This document shows positions 17,684 to 26,271 of a stretch of DNA of 64,000 bases, piece after piece. A model generated the notes under the pieces. That model was not told the origin of the DNA, made no database searches, and saw only the letters and a program-made list of their open reading frames with translations. The first letter of the stretch is position 1, and every line of letters starts with the position of its first letter. The translations under genes and the position numbers were made by a program. This DNA is from JAPLDB01 sp038230515. Lineage in GTDB: Bacteria > Bacteroidota > Bacteroidia > AKYH767-A > 2013-40CM-41-45. The DNA is taken from NCBI GenBank assembly GCA_038230515.1, contig JBBRND010000001.1:186001-250000 (forward strand), in the 5' to 3' direction.

Positions 17684-19585
17684 ATGTCAGATCATCTTCA
17701 TCACGAATGCGGAATAGCGCTGGTACGGCTGCTGAAGCCGCTTTCCTTCTACCAGAAAAAATACGGCACTTCTATTTATGCCTTGAATAAGTTATACCTG
17801 CTGATGGAGAAGCAGCACAACCGAGGGCAGGATGGCGCAGGCATTGTGAATATCAAGTTAGATGTGGAGGCGGGTTCGCGCTACATAAGCCGCTACCGCA
17901 GTATCGAGAAGCAGGCGATTGCTGATTTGTTCTCGCGCATTCATTCAAAGTTTGAAGATGTAAAAAGAAAAGACCCCAAACTTCTTGACGATCCATATTG
18001 GCTGAAGAAGAATGTTCCTTTCAGCGGAGAATTATTTCTCGGGCATCTTCGCTATGGAACGTATGGTGTGAACAGCATTGAATCTTGTCATCCTTTTCTT
18101 CGTCAGAATAACTGGATGACGCGCAACTTAGTGCTTGCCGGAAACTTTAACATGACGAATGTAGATGAGTTGTTTAATGATCTCATCCGTCTTGGTCAGC
18201 ACCCGAAAGAAAAAGCAGATACGGTAACTGTAATGGAAAACATCGGGCATTTTCTTGATGAAGAAAACGAGGCACTCTATTACAAGTTTAAAGAACTCGG
18301 AAATTCCAAGCATGAAATTTCTCCGCTCATTGCAGAGCATCTTGACATTGCAACGGTGCTGAAGCGCGCATCGAAGAAGTGGGATGGTGGCTACACCATT
18401 GCCGGCTTGTTCGGACATGGCGATGCATTTGTGCTGCGCGATCCTGCAGGTATTCGTCCTGCATATTTTTACAAAGACAATGAGATTGTAGTGGTAACAA
18501 GCGAACGCCCTGCTATACAAACTGCATTTAATGTTCCGCTGGAAAGTATTCATGAAATAAAGCCCGGTCATGCACTTATCATCCGCAAGAATGGAAAGGT
18601 AAGAGAAGAGATGATTAAAGAGCCAACTCAACGGTTGAGCTGCTCGTTTGAGCGGATTTATTTTTCACGCGGCAGCGATGCTGATATTTACAAAGAGCGA
18701 AAAGAGTTGGGAAGATTATTATGTCAAAGTATTTTGCAGGCAGTGGATCACGATCTGCGCAATACGGTTTTCTCTTTTATCCCTAACACTGCTGAAGTAG
18801 CTTTCTATGGAATGATGCAGGGCATGGAGGAATACCTGAAAGAAGTAAAGAAGCGTAAAATAAAACTGCTCGGCACCAACATTACCGATGAAAAACTGAA
18901 TGAAATTCTTTCCATTCGTCCCAGGGCGGAGAAGATTGCGATAAAGGATGTGAAGATGCGCACGTTTATTACCAACGATGCTGACCGCAGCGATCTGGTG
19001 GCGCATGTATATGATGTAACATACGGAACTATTCGCCCCGGCATAGATAACTTAGTGGTGATAGATGACAGCATTGTGCGCGGCACTACGCTGAAGAAAT
19101 CAATTATTAAAATGCTCGACCGGCTTGGTGCAAAAAAGATTGTAATTGTTTCTTCCGCTCCGCAGATACGTTACCCGGATTGCTATGGCATTGACATGGC
19201 TAAGATTGGCGACCTGGTTGCTTTCAAAGCAGCCATTCAACTGCTCGAAGAAAATAACATGGAACATATTATTGATGAAGTGTTCGAGCGGTGCAAAGAA
19301 CAGTTGGAGCTTGGCGTAAACGAAATGAAAAATTTTGTCCGCATGATTTATCAGCCATTTACTGCCGAACAAATCTCTGCGAAGATTGCGCAGCTTGTGA
19401 AACCGGAAGATTGCAAATCGGAAATTCAAATCATCTTTCAGAAAACAGAGGACCTGCACAGCGCCTGCCCTAACCATCGTGGCGACTGGTACTTCAGTGG
19501 CAACTACCCTACCCCGGGCGGCAACAAAGTAGTTAGCCGCGCTTTTGTGAATTACATACAGGGAATAAATGAAAGAGCGTATTAA
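17684..19585 (+). CDS. Amidophosphoribosyltransferase family protein (long PurF-like form)
   Basis: 633 residues, longer than classic PurF (~500), matching the long form common in Bacteroidota. The class II glutamine amidotransferase half shows the nucleophile Cys9 in HHECGIAL (after a short propeptide), NRGQDGAGI and GHLRYGTYG. The phosphoribosyltransferase half has the PRPP loop VVIDDSIVRGTTLKKS. PurF makes 5-phosphoribosylamine from PRPP and glutamine, the first step of purine synthesis. An insert of ~100 residues lies around the DUF-like helical region 150-230. The gene stands alone between a terminator and a convergent T9SS gene. Confidence 0.9.
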   Translation: MSDHLHHECGIALVRLLKPLSFYQKKYGTSIYALNKLYLLMEKQHNRGQDGAGIVNIKLDVEAGSRYISRYRSIEKQAIADLFSRIHSKFEDVKRKDPKLLDDPYWLKKNVPFSGELFLGHLRYGTYGVNSIESCHPFLRQNNWMTRNLVLAGNFNMTNVDELFNDLIRLGQHPKEKADTVTVMENIGHFLDEENEALYYKFKELGNSKHEISPLIAEHLDIATVLKRASKKWDGGYTIAGLFGHGDAFVLRDPAGIRPAYFYKDNEIVVVTSERPAIQTAFNVPLESIHEIKPGHALIIRKNGKVREEMIKEPTQRLSCSFERIYFSRGSDADIYKERKELGRLLCQSILQAVDHDLRNTVFSFIPNTAEVAFYGMMQGMEEYLKEVKKRKIKLLGTNITDEKLNEILSIRPRAEKIAIKDVKMRTFITNDADRSDLVAHVYDVTYGTIRPGIDNLVVIDDSIVRGTTLKKSIIKMLDRLGAKKIVIVSSAPQIRYPDCYGIDMAKIGDLVAFKAAIQLLEENNMEHIIDEVFERCKEQLELGVNEMKNFVRMIYQPFTAEQISAKIAQLVKPEDCKSEIQIIFQKTEDLHSACPNHRGDWYFSGNYPTPGGNKVVSRAFVNYIQGINERAY

Positions 19586-19681
19586 GAAAGTTAATTGGGT
19601 TAATTAGGTTGATTGGTCAATTAAGAAAATAGGGCTGCTTACTTAGTAAACTAATAAACCAATTGACTTAATAAACTAAAC

Positions 19682-21328
19682 TCACTCCTTCACCACTTTC
19701 CCCCGCCATACTTTTTCTCCTGCTGTTGCTTGCACGATGTAGATGCCGGGGGGCAGTTGCGAAATATCTATGCTCAATGCCCCACGGTTGAAACCGTGGG
19801 TTATGTTGGCAACGTTCATCACTTCTTCTCCTAACATATTATACACTCCTACTTTTTCTATTTTAATTTCTCCTGCGCGAAGGGTGAGCAGTGAGGTGGT
19901 GGGGTTGGGGGTGAGGAGTAATTGTGGATTTGTGAGTGGCGATTGTAGTATATTATTTACAGAATCAACCTCACATAATTTTATGATCCAATAATCAAGA
20001 GTTCCAGCCCATGAATCTTCTGATTTATCCCCACCAATTGTTCCATTATTTTCGTCTGCAACTACATAGCAGCCCTCCGTTTGAACAATAAACCCTTGTA
20101 GAACTTTTCCGTTAATCAAAAAAGTTCTGTCCCATTGCTTTATTCCAGATGAATTTGTTTTTACTACCCAAGTTTGATTAAGTCCCAGATTATTTTCGGT
20201 TTTATCGCCACTTATGTTGGAACCAGATAAGCCCGCCATTACAAACCCGCCATCCGAAGTTTGCAATATATTTCCCAAAAATGATTCATCGTCAGTTCCA
20301 CCAAAATCTTTATCCCATAATTTGTTGCCAAGTGAATCAGTTTTAACGATCCAATAATCGTTTATTCCCCATCTTGGTTGTGTTTTATCTCCACTCGAAT
20401 CAGAATTTGAAATTCCACCCAGCATGTACCCCCTATCATTTGTTTGAATTAAAGAATTCAGATAGTCTCCTCCCGTTCCTCCGAAACTCTTATCCCACTC
20501 TTTATTTCCAAGAGAATCAATTTTGACAATCCAGTAATCGTCACTACCTCTTGAAGATTCTGTTTTGTCTCCACTGATACCAGAAAAAGAATCTCCACCA
20601 AGAATATAGCCACCATCTGAAGTTTGCCTTAATGAATGAAGCCGATCGAAGTTTGTCCCTCCAAAATCCTTATCCCATTGTTTGTTACCGAGTGCGTCCG
20701 TTTTTATAATCCAATAATCCTCCTGCCCCCAACTTGCTTGTGTTTTATCTCCGCTAATTCCTGAAGAAGAAATTCCACCCAAAAGATACCCGCCATCCTT
20801 GGTTTGAATAATCGAACTTAAATAATCGCTTAAGCTCCCTCCGAAATCCTTATCCCATAACTTATTGCCCAGAGAATCGGATTTAACAATCCAATAATCA
20901 GGATTCATTCCTCCAAAAGTATTCTGTGTTTTATCGCCCCCACTATCAGACATGGACCATCCACCGAAAATATATCCACGATCAGAAGTTTGCTGCAATG
21001 ATGTACACCAATCATTATTTAATCCGCCTAATACTTTATCCCATTGTTTAATGCCAAGCGCATTCAGTTTTACAATCCAATAATCAAAAGTTGCATATGT
21101 AGGATCCCAATTGTCCTGTGTTTTATCTCCACTATTTCCTGAAATAGATGATCCACCAAGTATGTAGCCACCATCGGATGTTTGTTGAAAGGAAGATGCG
21201 AGTCGTTCATCATCGCTGCCTCCAAACCTATGATCCCATTGCTTCACCAATGGATTTTGCCCAAACAAAAATTGCGTACATAAAATAAAAACAACCGCCA
21301 CTGTTTTTTTCACTCCTGAAAGATACAC
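19682..21328 (-). CDS. T9SS-exported repeat protein (WDKDFGG propeller-like repeats)
   Basis: 548 residues with signal peptide (VVFILCTQFLFGQ; a GTG at codon 6, 21313, is an equally plausible start). Seven ~57-residue repeats follow, with the core SLGNKLWDKDFGG, QTSDGGYILGGxSxSG, SGDKTQ and DYWIVKTD; the spacing suggests a beta propeller. The C-terminal domain (LLLTPNPTTSLLTLRAGEI, EKVWRGKVVKE) is a T9SS type A sorting domain nearly identical to that of the protein at 60754. Adhesion or surface display is likely, but the ligand is unknown. Codons 176-170 from the end carry an embedded palindrome, listed separately. Confidence 0.87.
   Translation of the reverse strand: MYLSGVKKTVAVVFILCTQFLFGQNPLVKQWDHRFGGSDDERLASSFQQTSDGGYILGGSSISGNSGDKTQDNWDPTYATFDYWIVKLNALGIKQWDKVLGGLNNDWCTSLQQTSDRGYIFGGWSMSDSGGDKTQNTFGGMNPDYWIVKSDSLGNKLWDKDFGGSLSDYLSSIIQTKDGGYLLGGISSSGISGDKTQASWGQEDYWIIKTDALGNKQWDKDFGGTNFDRLHSLRQTSDGGYILGGDSFSGISGDKTESSRGSDDYWIVKIDSLGNKEWDKSFGGTGGDYLNSLIQTNDRGYMLGGISNSDSSGDKTQPRWGINDYWIVKTDSLGNKLWDKDFGGTDDESFLGNILQTSDGGFVMAGLSGSNISGDKTENNLGLNQTWVVKTNSSGIKQWDRTFLINGKVLQGFIVQTEGCYVVADENNGTIGGDKSEDSWAGTLDYWIIKLCEVDSVNNILQSPLTNPQLLLTPNPTTSLLTLRAGEIKIEKVGVYNMLGEEVMNVANITHGFNRGALSIDISQLPPGIYIVQATAGEKVWRGKVVKE
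19781..19800. repeat. Perfect palindrome read in frame inside a T9SS sorting domain
   Basis: CCCACGGTT-GA-AACCGTGGG is a perfect inverted repeat. On the minus strand it encodes THGFNRG of the sorting domain. The paralogous domain at 60853-60872 has a decayed version, and the last ten bases of the window (CCCACGGTGG) begin another copy outside any gene. Confidence 0.85.
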
Positions 21329-21346
21329 AAAACTATTTTGTGATGC

Positions 21347-21703
21347 TTAGCCGATAATCTTTTTCATGCGATGGTAAGCTGCGCGCTGGTCTGCTTTGGG
21401 TATCAGGTATGGAGTATGTTGCCAGTTGGCTATCCATACACCGTTTACTTTTTTTATCAGCTCATACTTTTCGGTAAACAGAAAAAGTGAGAGCCGGTCA
21501 GAAATAATGCAGCTTGTAAGTAAGTACATTTCATTAAACATGTGCCCCACCTTGGTTTCGGAACAATGCGCTCTGCCAGCAAGCACAAAGTTGGTGCATG
21601 GATCCATCATGAGTTCAATTTGCGTGAGATGCTTTTCTGTTAGCAATGCCTCCTTGTTATTCCACATAACAGATGCAGGAACGGAGACCACCGGGTAATC
21701 CAT
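21347..21703 (-). CDS. Hypothetical protein, 118 residues
   Basis: I do not recognise a family. The protein begins MDYPVVSVPASVMWNN, has no signal peptide or membrane helix, two Cys close to a predicted strand (MMDPCTNFVLAGRAHCSETK) and a basic end (YHRMKKIIG). The frame on the opposite strand is about as long, but its product is Ser/Cys-rich and looks like a shadow. The gene runs in the same direction as the T9SS gene 18 bp downstream and may share its transcript. A hairpin with a T-run lies 55 bp upstream of its start. Confidence 0.6.
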   Translation of the reverse strand: MDYPVVSVPASVMWNNKEALLTEKHLTQIELMMDPCTNFVLAGRAHCSETKVGHMFNEMYLLTSCIISDRLSLFLFTEKYELIKKVNGVWIANWQHTPYLIPKADQRAAYHRMKKIIG

Positions 21704-21754
21704 CGTGAAGTGTTTTTAGTTTTTACCACTGCGATGTACTACTTCCGGCATAAG

Positions 21755-21782
21755 GAAAAAAGGCAAACGTTTGCCTTTTAAT
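21755..21782 (-). terminator. Perfect hairpin with T-tract on the minus strand
   Basis: AAAAGGCAAAC-GTTTGCCTTTT is a perfect 11-bp palindrome. Read on the minus strand it is followed by about six T, as for a Rho-independent terminator; the plus-strand tail is weaker. No gene to the right on the minus strand needs it, so it would end a transcript coming from array B, or act as an attenuator before the gene at 21703. Confidence 0.6.
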
Positions 21783-22189
21783 CTGCACGGCAATTAATTT
21801 CCTTTATCCCGCTTTAAAATTACAAAGCATGGGAAAGTATTTAACATCAGGGGATTCAAACCTGCACTGCGCGGGTCCATGTTATCGCTACTGTAAGTAC
21901 GCTTCCTTAGGATGTAAATGAATTTCCACTGTGTGAAAATGAATTTACAAACTATGATAATGAATTTCCGCTGTGTAATGATAAACTCCCACACTATAAT
22001 GATGAATTTCCATAGTGTGATAAGGAATAAAATAGGTACGATAAGGAATAATCATTGTATAATATCGAATTTACATAGCATGAAAAAGAATTTTAACGGT
22101 ATAAAAATTTTAATCCGTTCATAAAAATGCAATAAAAATGTCTATTTAATTATCATCTATTGTCAAACAATTTAAAAACCACTATTATT
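21783..22189. other. Intergenic region with repeat array B
   Basis: Holds ~130 bp of unremarkable sequence, then the 21-bp array (21918-22106), then an A/T-rich leader of 83 bp before the ATG at 22190. The plus frame 21918-22124 is open across the array but is repeat sequence (MNFHCVK-type heptads) with no sign of being a real protein. Confidence 0.7.
21918..22106. repeat. Degenerate tandem repeat array B, 21-bp step (9 units)
   Basis: Units begin at 21918, 21939, 21960, 21981, 22002, 22023, 22044, 22065 and 22086, each 21 bp without a slip. The best-kept part is ATGAATTTCCA (five of nine units close), followed by a variable middle and a TGTGATA-like end. Two units begin AGGAATAA. The array ends 83 bp before the start of the gene at 22190. 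Confidence 0.9.
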
Positions 22190-23110
22190 ATGGCAAAACA
22201 AAGTAATCTTAAGTACAAAATCTCCGATGCTGGCATGTATGAAGATGCCAAGCTGAAAAGAATTTTCTTTATTGAAGACAAACCCGACTTCATCACCTTC
22301 GATGGCGACTTTGCCGATCCGTTTGCGGCTGACATGCTAACCCAAATTGGGGTTGCAGAAGCCCTGCCGAGCGATGAAACGCTGAACGACCAGGGCGGGC
22401 AACTTACCGTGGAGGTAGAAAAGCAAATGGAAAAATGCCGCAAGAAATTTCAGGATGCAAAATATTTTATCGAGAAAACATTTCCTGACAATCAGAAAGT
22501 GTGGGACGAATTCGGATACGATGACTATGCCGGTGTTCGCACCGTGCAGCCGCTCATGATTGAGTTCATGAAAAATTTTCACATCATCGCTACTAAATAT
22601 AAAGTTGACCTGATTGCAAACGGCTATGCGCAGCCAAAGATTGATGAGATAAATACGCTATGCACAGCGCTCGATGATACCAACAATACGCAGAATGCAT
22701 TTTTGAAAAACATTCCGGTACAAACGCAGGCACGCTATGCGGCTAATAATACAGTGTGGGATAGAATGGTACTTATCTGCACTGCGGGCAAACGTATTTT
22801 TATTGATAACTACGGTAAGTATCAACGCTACCTGCTTCCACCGGGGGAAGAAAACCTTCAGGCGCTTAGCATTTCCGGCACCGTTACCGATCAGGCAAAC
22901 GGAAATCCGCTTGAAGGGGCATTGGTGAAAATAACTTCACTCGGAATTGATACAACTACCGATGCAAACGGTAAATACGAAATTGGCGGATTGCCTGATG
23001 ATACGTATGCACTTGATTTTTCAGTTGCCAGCTACGTTACAAAAACCGTGAACGCTTCCGTAGCCGGTGGAGTAGGGTTGGTGGTGAATGTGCAGATGAC
23101 ACATGTTTAG
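22190..23110 (+). CDS. Unrecognised cytoplasmic protein with C-terminal carboxypeptidase-regulatory-like domain
   Basis: 306 residues from ATG 22190 (MAKQSNLKYK; the frame extends 10 codons upstream but the N-terminus reads better here). Residues 1-215 are mainly helical, rich in Lys, Asp and Tyr, with no known family in sight. Residues ~220-306 form a CarboxypepD_reg-like/SusD-type beta sandwich (ISGTVTDQANGNPLEGALVK, TTDANGKYEIGGLPDDTY). That domain is normally extracellular, yet there is no signal peptide. The gene stands alone between repeat array B (83 bp upstream) and a strong terminator. The protein at 50510 has the same size and layout and also follows an array. Function unknown. Confidence 0.85.
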   Translation: MAKQSNLKYKISDAGMYEDAKLKRIFFIEDKPDFITFDGDFADPFAADMLTQIGVAEALPSDETLNDQGGQLTVEVEKQMEKCRKKFQDAKYFIEKTFPDNQKVWDEFGYDDYAGVRTVQPLMIEFMKNFHIIATKYKVDLIANGYAQPKIDEINTLCTALDDTNNTQNAFLKNIPVQTQARYAANNTVWDRMVLICTAGKRIFIDNYGKYQRYLLPPGEENLQALSISGTVTDQANGNPLEGALVKITSLGIDTTTDANGKYEIGGLPDDTYALDFSVASYVTKTVNASVAGGVGLVVNVQMTHV

Positions 23111-23135
23111 AGGTTAACATCTAAAGTTTGACGTT

Positions 23136-23170
23136 AATAGCTGTTGAGAAAATCAACGGCTATTTTTATT
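23136..23170 (+). terminator. Rho-independent terminator after gene 22190
   Basis: AATAGCTGTTGA, loop GAAAA, TCAACGGCTATT followed by TTTATT, 26 bp after the stop codon. Twelve-base stem with one mismatch. Confidence 0.85.
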
Positions 23171-23287
23171 CTCTGTGCCTCCGTATCTCTGTGGTTAATT
23201 TTTCCCGGCTGTTCAGTGGTCGAGTAGCTTATTCGTAAATTCGCAACCACTTGTCCCGCCATTCGGGATTCGTTATTCGCACAACAC

Positions 23288-25765
23288 TTGTACAGCATCC
23301 AAAGCATTTCACAAATCCTTTCCGGAAAACTTTTCCTTAGCGCCCCGCAGTCTGCGGAAGTGGAAGAGTTGCTAACCGACAGCCGCAAAATAACCCATCC
23401 CGAAACTGCACTCTTCTTCGCCATTAAAGGCGACCGCCATAACGGGCATCGCTACATAGAAAGTTGTATTGATCTCGGAGTTTCCAATTTTATCGTAAGC
23501 GATTTTAAAGATGAGTGGAAAACTGCCGAAGCAAATTTTATTGTTGTTGATGACACACTTGATGCACTCCAGCAGCTAGCAAAACATCACCGCGAGCAAT
23601 TTTCAATTCCCGTTATCGGGATTACCGGATCAAACGGAAAAACAATTGTGAAGGAATGGCTCTACCAACTAATGCGCGATGATAAAAACATTGTGCGCAG
23701 TCCGAAGAGTTACAATTCACAAACAGGAGTGCCGCTCTCCGTTTGGCAGATGAGCGAAGAACACAACCTCGCCATCTTCGAAGCCGGACTTTCAAAACCC
23801 GGAGAGATTGAACGGCTGCAAAAAATAATTCAGCCAACCATTGGCATCTTCACCAACATCGGCAGCGCGCACGATGAAAATTTTGACAACCAGAATCTGA
23901 AAGTAATTGAGAAGCTCAAACTTTTTGAATCGTGCGATACACTCATCTACTGCAAGGACTATAACACCATCGCGCTGCAGATTTCTTCTGCCGATTTTCT
24001 TCCGCGCAAACTGGATTTCTTCTCATGGAGTCGCAAAACAAAAGCCGACTTACAGATAGGGCGGGTAAATAAAACATCCGATGAAACAGAAATACAAGGC
24101 ATCTTTCAAAATCAATTTCTCAAAATAAAAATTCCGTTTACGGATGATGCCTCCATCGAAAATGCAATTCATTGTTGGGCGCTCATGCTTTACCTCGGCT
24201 ACGATGCAGCTGTAATTGAACAGCGCATGACGTTGCTCAGTCCCGTTGCCATGCGCCTCGAATTAAAGGAAGGCATCAACGATTGCAGCATCATTAACGA
24301 CAGTTACAGCAGCGACATTGGCTCGCTCACCATCGCGCTCGATTTTCTCAACCAGCAAAAGCAACACAACAAACGCACCGTCATACTTTCAGATATTTTA
24401 CAAAGCGGGAAAAACGAAGAGCAACTCTACACGGAAGTAGCGCAACTGCTCGAAGCAAAAAATATTGAACGGATGATCGGCATTGGTGCTGCCATCTCGC
24501 GTCAGCAAAATAAGTTTTCTATTCCGAAAAAGTTTTACGCTGATACCGATGAGTTCCTGCAGAAATTTTCTCCACTCGATTTCAAAGACGAAACCATTTT
24601 GCTGAAAGGCGCGCGCGTGTATGGTTTTGAGAAGATCAGCAAAACGCTTCAGCAAAAAGCGCACGAAACAGTGATGGAGATAAACCTGAATGCACTCGTA
24701 CACAACCTTAATTATTTCCGCTCGCGCCTGAAGCCAAATGTGAAAGTGATGGCAATGGTAAAAGCCACCTCTTACGGCAGCGGAAGTTTTGAGATTGCAA
24801 ACATTCTTCAGTTCCATCATGTGGACTACCTCGCAGTTGCTTACACTGATGAAGGAGTAGAACTTCGCAAAGCAGGAATCACGCTTCCCATCATGGTCAT
24901 GAATCCCGAGATGCAAAGTTTCGAAACCATGATGCAATACAAACTGGAACCGGAGATTTACAATTTCCGTTTGCTCAGTCAGGTAAACGAAGTGTTGAAG
25001 AAACACACAGGCGGAGGATTTATTTTCCCTGTTCACCTCAAGCTGGACACCGGCATGCACCGCCTCGGATTTGAAGAGCGCGAGTTGAATGAACTTATTG
25101 TGCGGTTGAAAAATAACCGTGCAATAAAAATTCAAACCGTATTCACTCACCTTGCCGCTACTGACGAAAGCGAGCATGACAACTTCACCAAACTTCAGCT
25201 CGAAAAATTCGAACGCATGAGCAGACAAATTCTCTCTTCGTTTGATTATGCAATCGAAAGACATGCTCTCAACTCTGCCGGCATCATCCGTTTTAACGAA
25301 GCGCAATTCGACATGGTGCGTCTCGGCATAGGGATGTATGGCTTTGCATCTACATGGCATGAGCAAAGGCAACTTCAGAACGTAGCAACACTGCGCACCA
25401 CCATTTCACAAATAAAAAATGTTTCTGCAAGAGAAACCATTGGCTACAACCGCAGCGCAAAACTCTCCCGCGATACGCTCGTTGCCACCATTGCCATCGG
25501 ATATGCAGATGGTATTGACCGCAGGTTAAGCAATGGAGTCGGAAAAATTCTTGTGAACGGAAAACCCGCACCCATCATTGGCAACGTTTGCATGGACATG
25601 TGTATGCTCGACATCACCGATGTTCCAGCAAAAGAAGGCGATGAAGTCATTGTATTTGGTGCCGATCATTCAGTAGTCGAAATGTCGAAAGCACTCAACA
25701 CTATTCCTTATGAAATACTAACAGGAATTTCCTCGAGGGTTAAGAGAGTATATTACCAGGAATAA
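23288..25765 (+). CDS. murF-alr: Bifunctional UDP-MurNAc-tripeptide:D-Ala-D-Ala ligase / alanine racemase
   Basis: 825 residues, a fusion typical of Bacteroidota. Residues ~1-450 are MurF with the ATP loop GITGSNGKTIVKEW (~112) and EAGLSKPGEI; it adds D-Ala-D-Ala to the UDP-MurNAc tripeptide. Residues ~455-825 are a fold-type III alanine racemase with the PLP Lys in MVKATSYGSG, YADGIDRRLSNG and CMDMCMLDIT; it supplies the D-Ala. The start is a TTG at 23288, as no in-frame ATG is near and the protein begins like other family members (MYSIQSISQIL). Both steps are in the cytoplasm. Confidence 0.95.
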   Translation: MYSIQSISQILSGKLFLSAPQSAEVEELLTDSRKITHPETALFFAIKGDRHNGHRYIESCIDLGVSNFIVSDFKDEWKTAEANFIVVDDTLDALQQLAKHHREQFSIPVIGITGSNGKTIVKEWLYQLMRDDKNIVRSPKSYNSQTGVPLSVWQMSEEHNLAIFEAGLSKPGEIERLQKIIQPTIGIFTNIGSAHDENFDNQNLKVIEKLKLFESCDTLIYCKDYNTIALQISSADFLPRKLDFFSWSRKTKADLQIGRVNKTSDETEIQGIFQNQFLKIKIPFTDDASIENAIHCWALMLYLGYDAAVIEQRMTLLSPVAMRLELKEGINDCSIINDSYSSDIGSLTIALDFLNQQKQHNKRTVILSDILQSGKNEEQLYTEVAQLLEAKNIERMIGIGAAISRQQNKFSIPKKFYADTDEFLQKFSPLDFKDETILLKGARVYGFEKISKTLQQKAHETVMEINLNALVHNLNYFRSRLKPNVKVMAMVKATSYGSGSFEIANILQFHHVDYLAVAYTDEGVELRKAGITLPIMVMNPEMQSFETMMQYKLEPEIYNFRLLSQVNEVLKKHTGGGFIFPVHLKLDTGMHRLGFEERELNELIVRLKNNRAIKIQTVFTHLAATDESEHDNFTKLQLEKFERMSRQILSSFDYAIERHALNSAGIIRFNEAQFDMVRLGIGMYGFASTWHEQRQLQNVATLRTTISQIKNVSARETIGYNRSAKLSRDTLVATIAIGYADGIDRRLSNGVGKILVNGKPAPIIGNVCMDMCMLDITDVPAKEGDEVIVFGADHSVVEMSKALNTIPYEILTGISSRVKRVYYQE

Positions 25766-25766
25766 T

Positions 25767-26246
25767 TTAGTTGGGGTTTGCTCTCTCAATCCTCATCCCC
25801 GCATCCAAAATTTGCGGAAGCGGGTTAATACGCATTGCTTGTTGAAGCTCAAAGCGCCACATACCCGCCTCAGTAAAACGAAAATTTCTTCTGAAAAGTA
25901 TCCTGTTATCCCACACATCGCCCGAACCGGCACCAAGCCACTTGCCGCGTTCATCGGCAAGAGTAAGCTCTAAGGTGTCATGACTCACTTCGCCTTTTGG
26001 TGTGTGCGCGGTCAGGAACAAAAACAAATTACTGAATTGATAATTGCCTCCATTGCGCACATTGATGTAAATGTTTTGTGCCGTAACGGTATCTTTAATT
26101 TCTGTTTCCAGTCGAAGAACATTATTCATATCCCATTTGGATTCGGGAATGGAAATGTTTTTCTCGAACACTACACTCTTATCGCACGAAATGAAAAGCA
26201 AAAAGATCAGGAAGAAGAAATAACGGGATGCTGTTTGCACAATCAA
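25767..26246 (-). CDS. gldH: Gliding motility lipoprotein GldH
   Basis: 159 residues with a lipoprotein signal (FLIFLLFISCDKS, lipid Cys ~21). The body matches GldH: VFEKNISIPESKWDMNN near the N-terminus, YINVRNGGNYQFSNLFLF, and the WxxxxSGDVWDNRI-like region followed by FRFTEAGMWRFELQQAMR. GldH is one of the Gld lipoproteins needed for gliding and for T9SS-linked functions in Flavobacterium; the many T9SS cargo genes in the window fit with that. It is convergent with murF-alr (1 bp between stops). Confidence 0.9.
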   Translation of the reverse strand: MIVQTASRYFFFLIFLLFISCDKSVVFEKNISIPESKWDMNNVLRLETEIKDTVTAQNIYINVRNGGNYQFSNLFLFLTAHTPKGEVSHDTLELTLADERGKWLGAGSGDVWDNRILFRRNFRFTEAGMWRFELQQAMRINPLPQILDAGMRIERANPN

Positions 26247-26271
26247 TAAAATGAAGTGGCGAAGATAAAGT

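Noticed and set aside
21918..22124. 68-residue plus-strand protein over array B
   Set aside because: Repeat-derived heptads (MNFHCVK type) without a start signal; the same effect is seen in every array.
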